A DNA stretch of 51,168 nt from Gemmatimonadota bacterium (GTDB lineage Bacteria > JAAXHH01), in assembly GCA_009835325.1 (NCBI GenBank), contig VXWP01000043.1:1-51168 (forward strand), given 5' to 3'. Below are positions 1-9,291 of this stretch, one piece after another. Made by a program: the position numbers and the translations under genes. Within the stretch, counting starts at the first letter, position 1. Each line of letters starts with the position of its first letter. Under the pieces are notes generated by a model. The model had not been told where the DNA came from. It did no database searches and was given only the letters and a program-made list of their open reading frames with translations.

Positions 1-3000
1 GAAGCCGACACGCGAGCGCATGCCGATGCCGTAGGCCACCGCGAGCGGCCCGCCCGACAGCTCTTCCATCGTGCGCGGCCCCAGGCCGTTGTCACGCACC
101 AGGCCGCCGTCGACGAATTGGCCCACGTTGGGATAGCCGGCATACTGGTTGGCCTGGGTGGAACTGGTGGTCTGGTCCCAGGTGGCGCCCGCGTCCACGA
201 ACAACGAACCGCGGATCTGCTGAAAGGCCAGCGGCAGCGGCCAGCCGAAGGCGAGGACCTCGATCAGGGGGAACCGGAACTCGGCGTTGACCAGCGCGAC
301 CTTGCTCCCCCAGACGGACCAGTAGTCCGCCCCGCGGAAGTTGAAAGGACCGCCGAATGGATACAGTTCCTGGTCCCGCCCATCGCTGCTCAGTCCGTAC
401 AGGCGGAAGGCGAAGGCGTAACGCTGCAGGACGTTGTAGTAGGCGCGGTAGTCGACGAAGACCCGCGTGAACTGCAACTCGCCGAACGTCGGCGTCACTT
501 CGACGCGGCCACGGGCGCCGGCGATCGGGCCGGTTGGTCCGTACAGCGTGTGATCCGTGACCAGGGCGGCGGTGGGCTGGATGAAGTTGACGCTTCCCAG
601 GCTACCCCGCCTGGTCCGCCGGATACCGAAGTAATTGAAACTGACGTCCACCAGTTCACGGGAACGGTTGACACCCTGGACCCCCAGTTCGAACCGGTTG
701 AACTTGCTGAAAGGACGACTCAGGTAGAACTGGACGCCGCGGTTGATCTGGGTCGTCACCTGGGAAACCCAGGGACTCTGGTAGCCGCGGAGCAGGTCGT
801 AGCTGAACTGGAATGCCGCCACGCTCCAGTTGACGCGCCGCGTCAGATTGGTGTACTGGAGCAGCAGGTTCGCGTCCGTCAGGGATCCGAAAACGTTGGC
901 GCCGACGAGTATCTTGTGGTTGTTCAGTATGTCGCTGAAGGAAAGGACGGAACTGCCCACGAGTCCGACGTGCGTGGAGTACCCGGCGTTCCCCCCCAGA
1001 TAGTCCAGCCCGAATTTGGGGGAGTATTTCCGTTTCGTGAACGTACCGTCGGTCCAGGCGGTGGTATCCGGCAACTCGCCCGCCGGACCGATGCCCCCGG
1101 GTATGGGCCCGAACGGGAACTGCGGCGTCTCCAGGAGGCCGGACCCCGTCAGCGATTCGGGCATCTCCCCGGGCGCGGCCGATTCCGCCGCGGACTCCGC
1201 GGCGGACGTCGTGTCCGGCGGCGCGGTAAGCACGGTCTGGATCGTGGTCACCTTTTCCCGTTCCGGGGTCCCGACCGGTTGTCCCGCCTCGGATGAGGCG
1301 TCCGGCGAAGTGGATGGCGCGGCGTCCTCCGTCACTGCCTGCGAACTTCCCTCCGCGTCCCCGGTAGGGGTTTCTTCCAATGATCTTTCCACGTCCGCGG
1401 AAGCGATTTCTTCCGGTGGTTCGGTTCTCAAGGGCGGTGCCAGTTGCTGCGCATCGGGCGACGCACCGGGCATCGCCGCCTTTTCGTGGTCGTAGGGTTC
1501 CTTCATCAACGACACCGGGTCGCTGATGGCGAACAGGTCGAACCCCCCCCAGGACAGGGCGGAGAAGACCAGGCGGTCCGACTTCTGCGCCCAGCTGATG
1601 GCGGGACCGGCGGCAGTTACATTGGTCACCCCGGTCAGTACGTTGGTAATCTGGTAGGTCTCGCCGTTCTCCATGTCCCGGATGAATATGTTGGACACGC
1701 CGGTGCGATTGGAAATGAACGCGATTTTGGTGCCGTCCGCCGACCACTGCGGCGAAATGCTCTTGCCGATCTGGTCCGGGATCTTCTCGACCTCTCCCGT
1801 TTCCAGGTCATACAGCGCCAGCTGCTGGTATCCGAAGGTGAGCGTTCGGAAATCGGTCACGACGCCCCGGTCCGTGGAAAAGGCGATCGTCTTGCCGTCC
1901 GGCGACCATACGGGGTCCCGGTCCGTGTACCGGTCCCGGGTAAGGGCCTTCAGGTTCCCGCCTTCGGCATCCACCACGTACAGGTCGGACTGCCCTCCCT
2001 GGAGCCCGACGAAGACCAGCTTGCTGCCGTCCGGCGACCAGCTCGGCGACGTGGCGCCGTCGAGATTGACCTTGATGCGCCGGATCACCTTCTTCCTTCT
2101 GACGTCCATGATATACAGGGCGTCCCGCGCCCCCACCTTGGCCGGGAAGGCGATGTACTGCTCATCGGGCGACCAGGAAATGGACGTGGAAAAGAACCGG
2201 AGGGACTCGAAATCGGCCGAGCGCTCGCCTTCGACCAGCTTGGAGATGATCTCGCCGTTGATGGCGGAGGCCAGGTAGATATCGTTGTACAGGCTCCGGT
2301 TGGAAATGAAGACCAGCTTGTCGCCCCGCGGTGAAATCGCCGGGGCGAGGTGCAGGCCCGCCCTGGATTCCCGGACGTCGGTCAGCTGACGGGCGAAGGC
2401 CTGCGGCTTTTCGTAATCCTCGATCTGCGGCAGATAGGTCTTGCGCACATGCTCGTTCCACTCGTCGGACAGCCTTTCGATGTCCTTGCCGATGGACGAG
2501 CGGAAGGCCTCGTTCACGTTCCGCATGCGGGCGGTCTTGCGGAGTATCTCGCCGATCTTCCGATCTCCATACCGGTCGCCGATGTAGGCGAACAGCGCCT
2601 GGCCGAACCGGTAGACGCCGAAACTGTAGTCCATGGCGGGGATGGTCGGGGGCAGATAGCCCTGCAGCGCCGCGTCGCGCAGCCACATGTGGGTATAGGC
2701 GTCGATGCGGCCGAGCGACAGGTATTCGGCCATGCCCTCCATGAACCACAACGGGGCGACGAAGGCCATGGGATTCAGGATGGAGACCCCCGGGCCCGCG
2801 CCGTAGATCACGTCTCCCTGGAAGGCGTGAACGAGTTCGTGGGTGAGTACGTGTTCCAGTTCCGCGTAGGATCCCGTGAAGGGCAGCAGTATGCGGTTCT
2901 TGTTGAACTCCGTCACGCCGCCGGTGCCCTCGCTGATAAAGCCGGGCAGGACGTTGGTCTGCTGGAAATCGGTATGGGAGGCGTACAGGATGATCGGGAT

Positions 3001-3255
3001 CTTGTCGCTGAACCGGTGCTGCAGGATACGGCTCAGGCGGTTATACGAACGCTCCGCCATCCTGGCGGCATCGTAGGCGGCCTCTTCCTCTCCCTGGTAG
3101 TAGTAGATTTCGAAGTGGGGCGTGGAGATGATTTCCCACTTGAAGTCGCGGTACTGGACCTTGTTCCGACCGAAGTATTCTCCCTGCGCGAGCACGTCCG
3201 CAGGCGTGGCCAGGAGGCACAGAATCGCCAGTATATACCGCAACCGATGTGGCAT
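1..3255 (-). CDS. Peptidase MA / TolB-like repeat / BamA-like barrel protein (3' end cut off)
   Basis: At least 1085 residues read without a stop from the ATG at 3255 to base 1, so the C-terminus lies outside the window. Residues 1-23 form a signal peptide. A gluzincin domain follows: HELVH at 139-143 gives two zinc ligands and GMAEY (Glu177) the third, as in peptidase MA-like proteins. From about 255 to 560 there are at least five TolB/PD40 blades of the WSPDG type. A Ser/Thr/Glu/Pro-rich disordered linker comes next, then a C-terminal region of amphipathic strands like a BamA/D15 surface-antigen barrel. The predicted product is an outer-membrane protein with a periplasmic protease and propeller part; substrate unknown. 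An AAGGAG site lies 5 bp before the ATG and a near-consensus promoter lies at 3281-3309. Family knowledge supports each domain; the joint function is inference. Confidence 0.85.
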   Translation of the reverse strand, partial: MPHRLRYILAILCLLATPADVLAQGEYFGRNKVQYRDFKWEIISTPHFEIYYYQGEEEAAYDAARMAERSYNRLSRILQHRFSDKIPIILYASHTDFQQTNVLPGFISEGTGGVTEFNKNRILLPFTGSYAELEHVLTHELVHAFQGDVIYGAGPGVSILNPMAFVAPLWFMEGMAEYLSLGRIDAYTHMWLRDAALQGYLPPTIPAMDYSFGVYRFGQALFAYIGDRYGDRKIGEILRKTARMRNVNEAFRSSIGKDIERLSDEWNEHVRKTYLPQIEDYEKPQAFARQLTDVRESRAGLHLAPAISPRGDKLVFISNRSLYNDIYLASAINGEIISKLVEGERSADFESLRFFSTSISWSPDEQYIAFPAKVGARDALYIMDVRRKKVIRRIKVNLDGATSPSWSPDGSKLVFVGLQGGQSDLYVVDAEGGNLKALTRDRYTDRDPVWSPDGKTIAFSTDRGVVTDFRTLTFGYQQLALYDLETGEVEKIPDQIGKSISPQWSADGTKIAFISNRTGVSNIFIRDMENGETYQITNVLTGVTNVTAAGPAISWAQKSDRLVFSALSWGGFDLFAISDPVSLMKEPYDHEKAAMPGASPDAQQLAPPLRTEPPEEIASADVERSLEETPTGDAEGSSQAVTEDAAPSTSPDASSEAGQPVGTPEREKVTTIQTVLTAPPDTTSAAESAAESAAPGEMPESLTGSGLLETPQFPFGPIPGGIGPAGELPDTTAWTDGTFTKRKYSPKFGLDYLGGNAGYSTHVGLVGSSVLSFSDILNNHKILVGANVFGSLTDANLLLQYTNLTRRVNWSVAAFQFSYDLLRGYQSPWVSQVTTQINRGVQFYLSRPFSKFNRFELGVQGVNRSRELVDVSFNYFGIRRTRRGSLGSVNFIQPTAALVTDHTLYGPTGPIAGARGRVEVTPTFGELQFTRVFVDYRAYYNVLQRYAFAFRLYGLSSDGRDQELYPFGGPFNFRGADYWSVWGSKVALVNAEFRFPLIEVLAFGWPLPLAFQQIRGSLFVDAGATWDQTTSSTQANQYAGYPNVGQFVDGGLVRDNGLGPRTMEELSGGPLAVAYGIGMRSRVGF

Positions 3256-3280
3256 TTTCGGTCTCCTTGAGGATGGACAC

Positions 3281-3309
3281 ATCATACGGTCGGCCGCACT
3301 CCGTGTCAA
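3281..3309 (-). promoter_or_regulatory. Sigma-70-type promoter of the peptidase MA/barrel gene
   Basis: On the minus strand, TTGACA (3309-3304) and TATGAT (3286-3281) are separated by exactly 17 bp, which is a near-consensus pair. Transcription would start near 3274, giving a leader of about 20 nt that includes the AAGGAG ribosome site before the ATG at 3255. Confidence 0.75.
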
Positions 3310-3310
3310 G

Positions 3311-3385
3311 CCAATATTGGACAGGACCCCGCGTCCCGCGCACCGGACGAAGGCCTTACCGCGCGCGTCCACAGTCCATATTGGA
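3311..3385. promoter_or_regulatory. Possible operator pair upstream of the promoter
   Basis: A perfect 10-bp palindrome CCAATATTGG (3311-3320) sits directly upstream of the TTGACA box. A near copy, TCCATATTGGA, lies at 3375-3385, about 65 bp away. Two similar palindromes next to a strong promoter suggest a regulator-binding pair. No regulator is encoded nearby, so this is inference. Confidence 0.35.
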
Positions 3386-3446
3386 TTGCACGAAAAACCC
3401 CGAATATAGTTTCGATTTAATGGACGACTATGCCAGGAAGGATCGG

Positions 3447-6221
3447 TCAGAACCGCACGGCCACGCCCGCGGAAAGCAACCGGCCGATTTCCGGAGCGCC
3501 GACGAAGGCGCGGTACTTCGTGTTCAGCAAGTTGCTGGCTTCCACGCTGAAGGTGATCGCGGAGAACTGGTAGGCGGCGTTTGCGTCCACCACGGCGTAG
3601 GCGTCGACGGGACCCGCATAGACGCCGTCCAGCATCGGGAAGGAGCCCCGGTAGCTGATCTTGCCGCCCAGGGTCAGCGGCATTCCGGAGGGGCGGTACG
3701 TAACGCCTCCGCTGAACTTGTGCTTCGGGGAATTCAAGGGGACGTCGCCGAGGTTTTCCACGTTCTCGAACAGGTTCCGGTGTATATACGAGTAACTGCC
3801 CGTTATGTGCCACGACCGGTTGGGGAACCAGGAGAACCCCAGGTCTGCGCCGTAGACCGTGACGTCGCCGAAGTTCCGGTAGGTCAGGGCGACGGCCGTC
3901 GGGTCGGACGCCTGCTCGGGCGTTACGGTACCAAAGGGAATCATCGCGGTGCCTTCCGCGATCTGGTCGACATACCGGTCGACCTCGTCCGTGTAGTCGC
4001 CGTTCCCGTTGCCGCCGAATGCGGCCGTGTCGAGAAACCGGATCAGGGTGGCCAGCTGTGCGTTCGCGGGGTCCGCCAGGTAGTCGGCGATGCCCTGGCT
4101 CAGTGCGCTTCGGAGGGAACTTTCATCGAGAAACACCGAGGGCGTAAATATCCAGAGCGGCAGGGTGTAGTCGTTCATCTGCGTGCGGTAGAAATCGGCC
4201 GCGAGGACCAGCTTGTTCCGGACGATGCCCTTGTACCCGAACTCGAGGGTCTGCGAGATGGTCGGCCGGATCTTGTCGATGTCCTGGACCGCCGAGACGT
4301 CGTACGGATCGAATCCCTGCGTTTCGGGGTTGAGCAGTTGAAGGCTGTTCGTCAGGCCGTGGAGGCGCTCGGGTATCACGCCGGTGAACTGGGCGGCCAG
4401 CTCGGGGGTGACCAGCCCGCCGCTGTCGTTACCCAGTTGCTGGATCAACTCCGCGACCACGAGTTCCCTGGCCGCACTCCACAGCAGGTCGTTGGCTTGC
4501 GGATCGTCGAGGCGGAGGTAGGTATCCCTGGGAAGCCCGTCCACAGTGGCGAAGGGCGACCGGTACATGGGCCGGCCGCTCTCGTCGCGGCGGAAGGTAA
4601 AGGGATTGCGCGCGCCGTACGACCGGATGTCGATGGAGTTGTCCGGACCCAGGCCCAGCCCTCCGAAATAGTCGCCAAGTTCGAACGCGTCGATAACTGC
4701 CCTGATGTCCAGCGACAACGTAGTCACCGTGGGCGTGTTGAACGCCCGGTTGTAGGTGACCCTGAACGTGTTCTCCGGATTGGGCTTCATCACTACGGCC
4801 GCACGCGGCGAGAACACCGGGTCATCCAGCCTGCTGTGGCGGTCGAGGCGGCCGGCGAGCATCAGGCTCACCTGGTCCGTGAACCGGGTCTCGCTCTGGA
4901 GATAGGCCCCCAATTCGTCGGTGTCGTCATCGTCCTCGTAGTTGCCGTGGATGGTCCCTTCGGTCCGCGGACGGGTAAGCAGCAGGTCCACGCCGTAGAT
5001 GAACTGCTGGCGCAGACCGATATCCGAGGTGTTCTGCAGCTGCATCACGGTCAACGACGACTTGTCCACCACGCCGTCGCCGGTACGCAGCAACTGGGTT
5101 TCCCCCGCGTCGCTTTTGTTGTAGAAGAACTGGCCGAACCAGCCCCTGTACTGCATGCGGCCCTGGAGATAGCTGTACACCCAGTCCCTGCCCTGGGCCG
5201 AGCCCTGCCCCGTCATCTGGATGCTGGAGCTCTTGGAATACCCCGCCGAACCGATGAACGTCAGCTCTTCCGATGGACGGACGTCGAGCCTGATTTCCCC
5301 GTACTGGCCGTCTATGTCGAGATTTCGCGGCACGACCTCGGCGGGATCGTGGTGTTCCCAGTCCCGGGCCTTCAGGTACTTCCCCGAAATCTTGAGCCCG
5401 ATCATGTCGTTTACGCTGCTGGCATGGCGGAAAGACGCCTTCCGCAGGCCGCGTTCCCCTCCGGAGAGGGACACGAAGTTGCCTTCGGATCCGAAGGGCG
5501 ACCGGGATATGATGTGCATCACGCCGTTGGAGCTGTTGGGGCCGTAGAGCGCCGAACCGGGACCGCGGACGATCTCTATCCGTTCGATGTCCTCGCTGGT
5601 AATGGGAATGATGTGGAAGGAGTTGATCCGCAGCGACGGGATCCGTGCGATCCGGTTGTCCACCATCGTGAGGAGAAGGCCCGACAGCACTTTGTTGAAG
5701 CCGCGGATCACCGTACTGGCCTGCATGACGCCCGTCTTCGCGTGGTCCACGCCGCTCAGGTTCTTGATGTGCTCGTCGACGGACAGCGCCTGGGAATCCC
5801 GGATGTCCTTCATCTCGACCACTTCGACGGATGCCGGAGCGTCCAGCGCCTTCTCCTGCTTTCGGGACGCCGAAACCACGACCTCCTGACCCACGAGCAC
5901 CGTGGCGGCCAGTACGAAATCCCGTTCGGTGCGCGCGCCGCGTTGAACCTGGACCCCGGTCGCGGTGTCCGCCACGTAACCCACGAAAGTAACGGTGACC
6001 TCGTACTCCCCGGCGGGAAGTCCTTCTACGCGGTACATGCCCCGGCTGTCGCTCGTCGAACCCCGCAGCCCTTCGATCGCAGGGCTCTTAACCACGACGT
6101 TGGCGCCGAAAAGCGACACTCCGCTCTCCGAAGCGATCCTGCCGGTCAGGACGCCCGTTTCCTGCGCCGCCGCCGGGACCGCCGTCATGATGACGGCCAG
6201 GATAACGCCTGCCAGTCGCAT
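3447..6221 (-). CDS. TonB-dependent outer-membrane receptor, paralogue 1
   Basis: 924 residues. Residues 1-19 are a signal peptide ending AAA before Gln20. Residues 23-105 form a CarboxypepD_reg-like beta-sandwich, EVVVSA at 113-118 resembles a TonB box, and a plug domain with IERIEIVRGPGSALYG-type sequence follows. The rest is a beta-barrel ending in VAVRF, with the terminal Phe expected for Bam-dependent barrels. It imports a bulky ligand using TonB energy; the ligand cannot be read from sequence. It is a clear paralogue of the receptor gene at 6390-9224 and shares the plug and barrel motifs. An AGGAAGG site lies upstream of the ATG, and a promoter is predicted at 6335-6367. No susD-like partner is present. 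Confidence 0.9.
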   Translation of the reverse strand: MRLAGVILAVIMTAVPAAAQETGVLTGRIASESGVSLFGANVVVKSPAIEGLRGSTSDSRGMYRVEGLPAGEYEVTVTFVGYVADTATGVQVQRGARTERDFVLAATVLVGQEVVVSASRKQEKALDAPASVEVVEMKDIRDSQALSVDEHIKNLSGVDHAKTGVMQASTVIRGFNKVLSGLLLTMVDNRIARIPSLRINSFHIIPITSEDIERIEIVRGPGSALYGPNSSNGVMHIISRSPFGSEGNFVSLSGGERGLRKASFRHASSVNDMIGLKISGKYLKARDWEHHDPAEVVPRNLDIDGQYGEIRLDVRPSEELTFIGSAGYSKSSSIQMTGQGSAQGRDWVYSYLQGRMQYRGWFGQFFYNKSDAGETQLLRTGDGVVDKSSLTVMQLQNTSDIGLRQQFIYGVDLLLTRPRTEGTIHGNYEDDDDTDELGAYLQSETRFTDQVSLMLAGRLDRHSRLDDPVFSPRAAVVMKPNPENTFRVTYNRAFNTPTVTTLSLDIRAVIDAFELGDYFGGLGLGPDNSIDIRSYGARNPFTFRRDESGRPMYRSPFATVDGLPRDTYLRLDDPQANDLLWSAARELVVAELIQQLGNDSGGLVTPELAAQFTGVIPERLHGLTNSLQLLNPETQGFDPYDVSAVQDIDKIRPTISQTLEFGYKGIVRNKLVLAADFYRTQMNDYTLPLWIFTPSVFLDESSLRSALSQGIADYLADPANAQLATLIRFLDTAAFGGNGNGDYTDEVDRYVDQIAEGTAMIPFGTVTPEQASDPTAVALTYRNFGDVTVYGADLGFSWFPNRSWHITGSYSYIHRNLFENVENLGDVPLNSPKHKFSGGVTYRPSGMPLTLGGKISYRGSFPMLDGVYAGPVDAYAVVDANAAYQFSAITFSVEASNLLNTKYRAFVGAPEIGRLLSAGVAVRF

Positions 6222-6334
6222 CGGAACGGTTCCTTCCTGCCGGTAAGGGCCGTGGGTATTACAGACCCCGCGCCGATGCGGTTTCGACTTCCGTTTCGCA
6301 TCGGCGCGGCCAGTTTTACTTGTGTGCGTAATTA

Positions 6335-6367
6335 CTTATAGAATAAGAAAATACGCGGATTTGTCAA
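6335..6367 (-). promoter_or_regulatory. Probable promoter of TonB receptor 1
   Basis: Minus-strand TTGACA (6367-6362) is followed by TATTCT at 6345-6340 (16-bp spacer) and by TATAAG at 6340-6335 (21-bp spacer). The 168-bp gap between the two receptor genes is AT-rich here. The first pairing has the better spacing, the second the better -10 box. Receptor 1 is therefore probably transcribed separately from receptor 2. Confidence 0.5.
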
Positions 6368-6389
6368 GCGAATTATCGGCCGAATACGG

Positions 6390-9224
6390 TCAGAATCGCA
6401 CCGCGAGACCCGCCATGACCAGGCGCCCGATCATCGGCGCTCCGACGAAGGCCTGGTACTGCTTGTCGAGCAGATTGCTGGCCTCCACGCTGAACGTGGC
6501 CTTAGCAAAATCATAGGAAGCGCTCACGTCCACGACGGTATGGGATTCCACGTCGCCGACGTAGACGCCGTCGGCCATTTCAAAAGCGCCGCGGTAACGC
6601 ATGCGGGCGCCGAGATTGAGCGGCAGGCCGGACGGCTTCAGGCCGATCGCCAGGGACACCTTGTGCTTTGGCGCGTTCAATGGAATGTCGTCGATGCCGT
6701 CCACTTTCTCGAACAGATTCTCGTTGATGAAGGAATAGCTGCCCGACAGGTTCCAGGTTTCGTTGGGATAATAGGAGAACCCGAGGTCCGTGCCGTAGTA
6801 CGAAACTTCGCCGAAATTGCGGTAGGTCAGCATCACGGCATTGGGATCGGAGGCTTCCTCCGGGGTCACCGTGCCGTAGGGGATCGCGGCCGCCGTACTC
6901 ACGAAGATCCGGGTCAGCTCGTCTACCGGCGACCCGTTTCCATCGCCGCCCACGCCGGTGGCCGGATCATCGATCACCGCGAGCGCCCCGGCCAGCTGCG
7001 CGTTCTCCGGCAGGGCCAGTTGCTGCGCGATACCGGCGCCCAGGGCCGAGGCCAGTGGACCGGGATCCAGGAACACGTTGGGGGTCACGATGTGTATGGA
7101 ACTGATGAAATCATGAATCCTGTTCCGGTAGAAATCAGCGGTCAGCACCAGCTTGTTGCCGACGACGCCCTTGTAACCCACTTCAAACGTCTCGGTAATG
7201 GACGGTCTCATCGGGTCCACGTCCCTGACCGACGCCGGGCCGACGGGATTGAAGGTTCCCGTCCCCGTGTCCAGTACGCCCAGTGCATTCGTGAGCCCCG
7301 GCAGGGCGGACGGGATGACGCCCGGGAACGCGGCGGCCAGTTGCGCCGCCTGCTGGGCCGCGAGCTGCGCGGCGTTCGGTGCCGGAAGACCGAGCGAAAT
7401 CAGGTACTGCGTAATGATGGGGACCGCCAGCCCCTGGAGCTGCGGCGTAAGCTGCGCCAGCACGGCCCCGCGGGCCACGCCCCAGAGGAGATTGGTACTG
7501 GCCGGATCGTTCATGGGCAGAAAAGTGTCCGCGGGCAGCCCCGCCACCGGGGCGAAGGGTGACCGGTACATGGGCAGGCCGTTGTCTCCGCGCCGGAACG
7601 TGAACTGCGAGTTGACGCCCTGCGTGCGCAAATCGATGGTACGGTCCGGACCCAGGCCCAGGGCGCCGAAGTTCGCACCCAGGCCGAATGGATCGGAACC
7701 CGCGATCAGATCGAGGAAGTAATGCACCGAACTGGGTGTGCCGAAGGCCCGGTTGTACGTCAGCCTGAGCGTACTCTCAGGCGAAGGCTTGATAACCAGG
7801 GCTGCCCGGGGGGAGAATACCGGGTCCTCGATCTTGCTGTGCTCGTCCAGCCGGCCGGCCAACATCAGGCTGACCTGGTCGTTCAGGTTCGTTTCGCTTT
7901 GAATGTAGAACCCGTATTCGTCCAGATTGTCACGGTCTTCGAATTGACCGTGGGTCGTGTTCCCGGTGTTGGGCCGGGTCAGCAACACGTCCGCTCCATA
8001 GGTGAACTGTTGCCGGGCGCCCAACGCGAGGTTGTGCTGGAGCTGCATCACGGTCAGCCTCGAGGTGTCCACGATCGGCTGGGTGGTCCGGAGGAGCTTG
8101 GTATCGCCCGCGTCGTTCATGTTGAGAAAGATCTGTGCGAACCATCCCTTGTACTGCGAGCGGGCCTGGAAGAACCGGGTGGACCAGTCGACGGCCTGGG
8201 CCGCGCCTTGTCCGGTCATCTGGATGCCTTTGAGCCGGGAATACCCCGCCGATCCGATGATGGACAGGTCGTCGGTCGGACGCAGGTCGATCCGGATTTC
8301 TCCGACCAGGCGTTCGTTGTCGTTGTCCCGGGGGATGACTTCCAGGGGGTCTTCGAATTCCCATTCGCGGGCCTTCGTGTACTCGCCCGAAACCTTGAAC
8401 CCGATTTTGCCGTCGACGCTGCTGGCGTGGCGGAAGGTCGCCTTGCGAAGGCTGCGTTCACCGCCGAACAGGGAAAACGCGTTGCCCTCCGAACCGATGG
8501 GCGACCGGGTCATGATGTGCATGACCCCGTTGGCGCTGTTGGGGCCGTAAAGGGCGGAACCCGGCCCGCGGACGACTTCGATGCGCTGGATGTCCTCGCT
8601 CGTAAGCGGAATGGCGCTGTCCATGTTGAGCCGGAGCGAGGCGATGCGCGCGATCCGGTTGTCCACCATCGTCAGGAGGGATCCGGTGAAGGTGCGGTTG
8701 AAGCCCCGGATCACGGTGGAACTCTGGGAAACGCCGACCTTGGCCTGGTCCACGCCGCCCAGGTCATTGATGTAGTCGGTTACCGACAGGGAAGGCCGGT
8801 TCATGATCTCGTCCAGTTCCACCACGGATATGGAGGCCGGCGCGTCGAGCAGCTTCTCCTGCTTGCGCGACGCGGAAACCACGACCTGCTCGCCGATCAG
8901 CGTCGTAGCCGCCAGGCCGAGGTCCAGCGTGGTGGTTTCACCCCCGCGGATCATTACGCCGGCCGTGGTGAGCGATTCGTAACCGAGGAAGGAAGCGGTC
9001 ACTTCATAGACACCGGACGGCAGGCCGTCGATGCGGAACGCCCCTTCGCCGTCGGCCGTCGTTCCCCGCAGTCCTTCGATCGCGTCGCCTGCGACAGTGA
9101 TATTGGCGCCGAACAGCGCCATGCCGTCATCGGTGGCGACTCTGCCGGCCAGGCTGCCGGTTTCCTGGGCCGCCGCCGGCCATACACTGAACAGCAAGAG
9201 CAGAACCATGCTCGTAATGCGCAT
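6390..9224 (-). CDS. TonB-dependent outer-membrane receptor, paralogue 2
   Basis: 944 residues from the ATG at 9224, chosen because GGGGAGG lies 8 bp upstream and a clean signal peptide ending AAAQ (residue 20) follows; the frame is open upstream but lacks these. The order of parts is CarboxypepD_reg-like domain (about 22-105), plug domain, and barrel ending AVRF. Compared with paralogue 1 it has an Ala/Gln-rich insertion (AAQQAAQLAAAF) in a predicted extracellular loop. It starts 67 bp after the purine permease stop, on the same strand, with no obvious terminator, so it may be co-transcribed with tsaD and the permease. The ligand is unknown. Confidence 0.9.
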   Translation of the reverse strand: MRITSMVLLLLFSVWPAAAQETGSLAGRVATDDGMALFGANITVAGDAIEGLRGTTADGEGAFRIDGLPSGVYEVTASFLGYESLTTAGVMIRGGETTTLDLGLAATTLIGEQVVVSASRKQEKLLDAPASISVVELDEIMNRPSLSVTDYINDLGGVDQAKVGVSQSSTVIRGFNRTFTGSLLTMVDNRIARIASLRLNMDSAIPLTSEDIQRIEVVRGPGSALYGPNSANGVMHIMTRSPIGSEGNAFSLFGGERSLRKATFRHASSVDGKIGFKVSGEYTKAREWEFEDPLEVIPRDNDNERLVGEIRIDLRPTDDLSIIGSAGYSRLKGIQMTGQGAAQAVDWSTRFFQARSQYKGWFAQIFLNMNDAGDTKLLRTTQPIVDTSRLTVMQLQHNLALGARQQFTYGADVLLTRPNTGNTTHGQFEDRDNLDEYGFYIQSETNLNDQVSLMLAGRLDEHSKIEDPVFSPRAALVIKPSPESTLRLTYNRAFGTPSSVHYFLDLIAGSDPFGLGANFGALGLGPDRTIDLRTQGVNSQFTFRRGDNGLPMYRSPFAPVAGLPADTFLPMNDPASTNLLWGVARGAVLAQLTPQLQGLAVPIITQYLISLGLPAPNAAQLAAQQAAQLAAAFPGVIPSALPGLTNALGVLDTGTGTFNPVGPASVRDVDPMRPSITETFEVGYKGVVGNKLVLTADFYRNRIHDFISSIHIVTPNVFLDPGPLASALGAGIAQQLALPENAQLAGALAVIDDPATGVGGDGNGSPVDELTRIFVSTAAAIPYGTVTPEEASDPNAVMLTYRNFGEVSYYGTDLGFSYYPNETWNLSGSYSFINENLFEKVDGIDDIPLNAPKHKVSLAIGLKPSGLPLNLGARMRYRGAFEMADGVYVGDVESHTVVDVSASYDFAKATFSVEASNLLDKQYQAFVGAPMIGRLVMAGLAVRF

Positions 9225-9291
9225 GATGAATACCTCCCCACGGTAGCTGGTGGTGAATGGAGGCCACTGGTACAGGCCCGTAAACTTCAGA

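Noticed and set aside
3249-6341. Long plus-strand frame (about 1030 codons) opposite TonB receptor 1
   Set aside because: Antisense shadow; composition is Val/Arg/Gly-rich without any family pattern, and the minus strand has a complete receptor.
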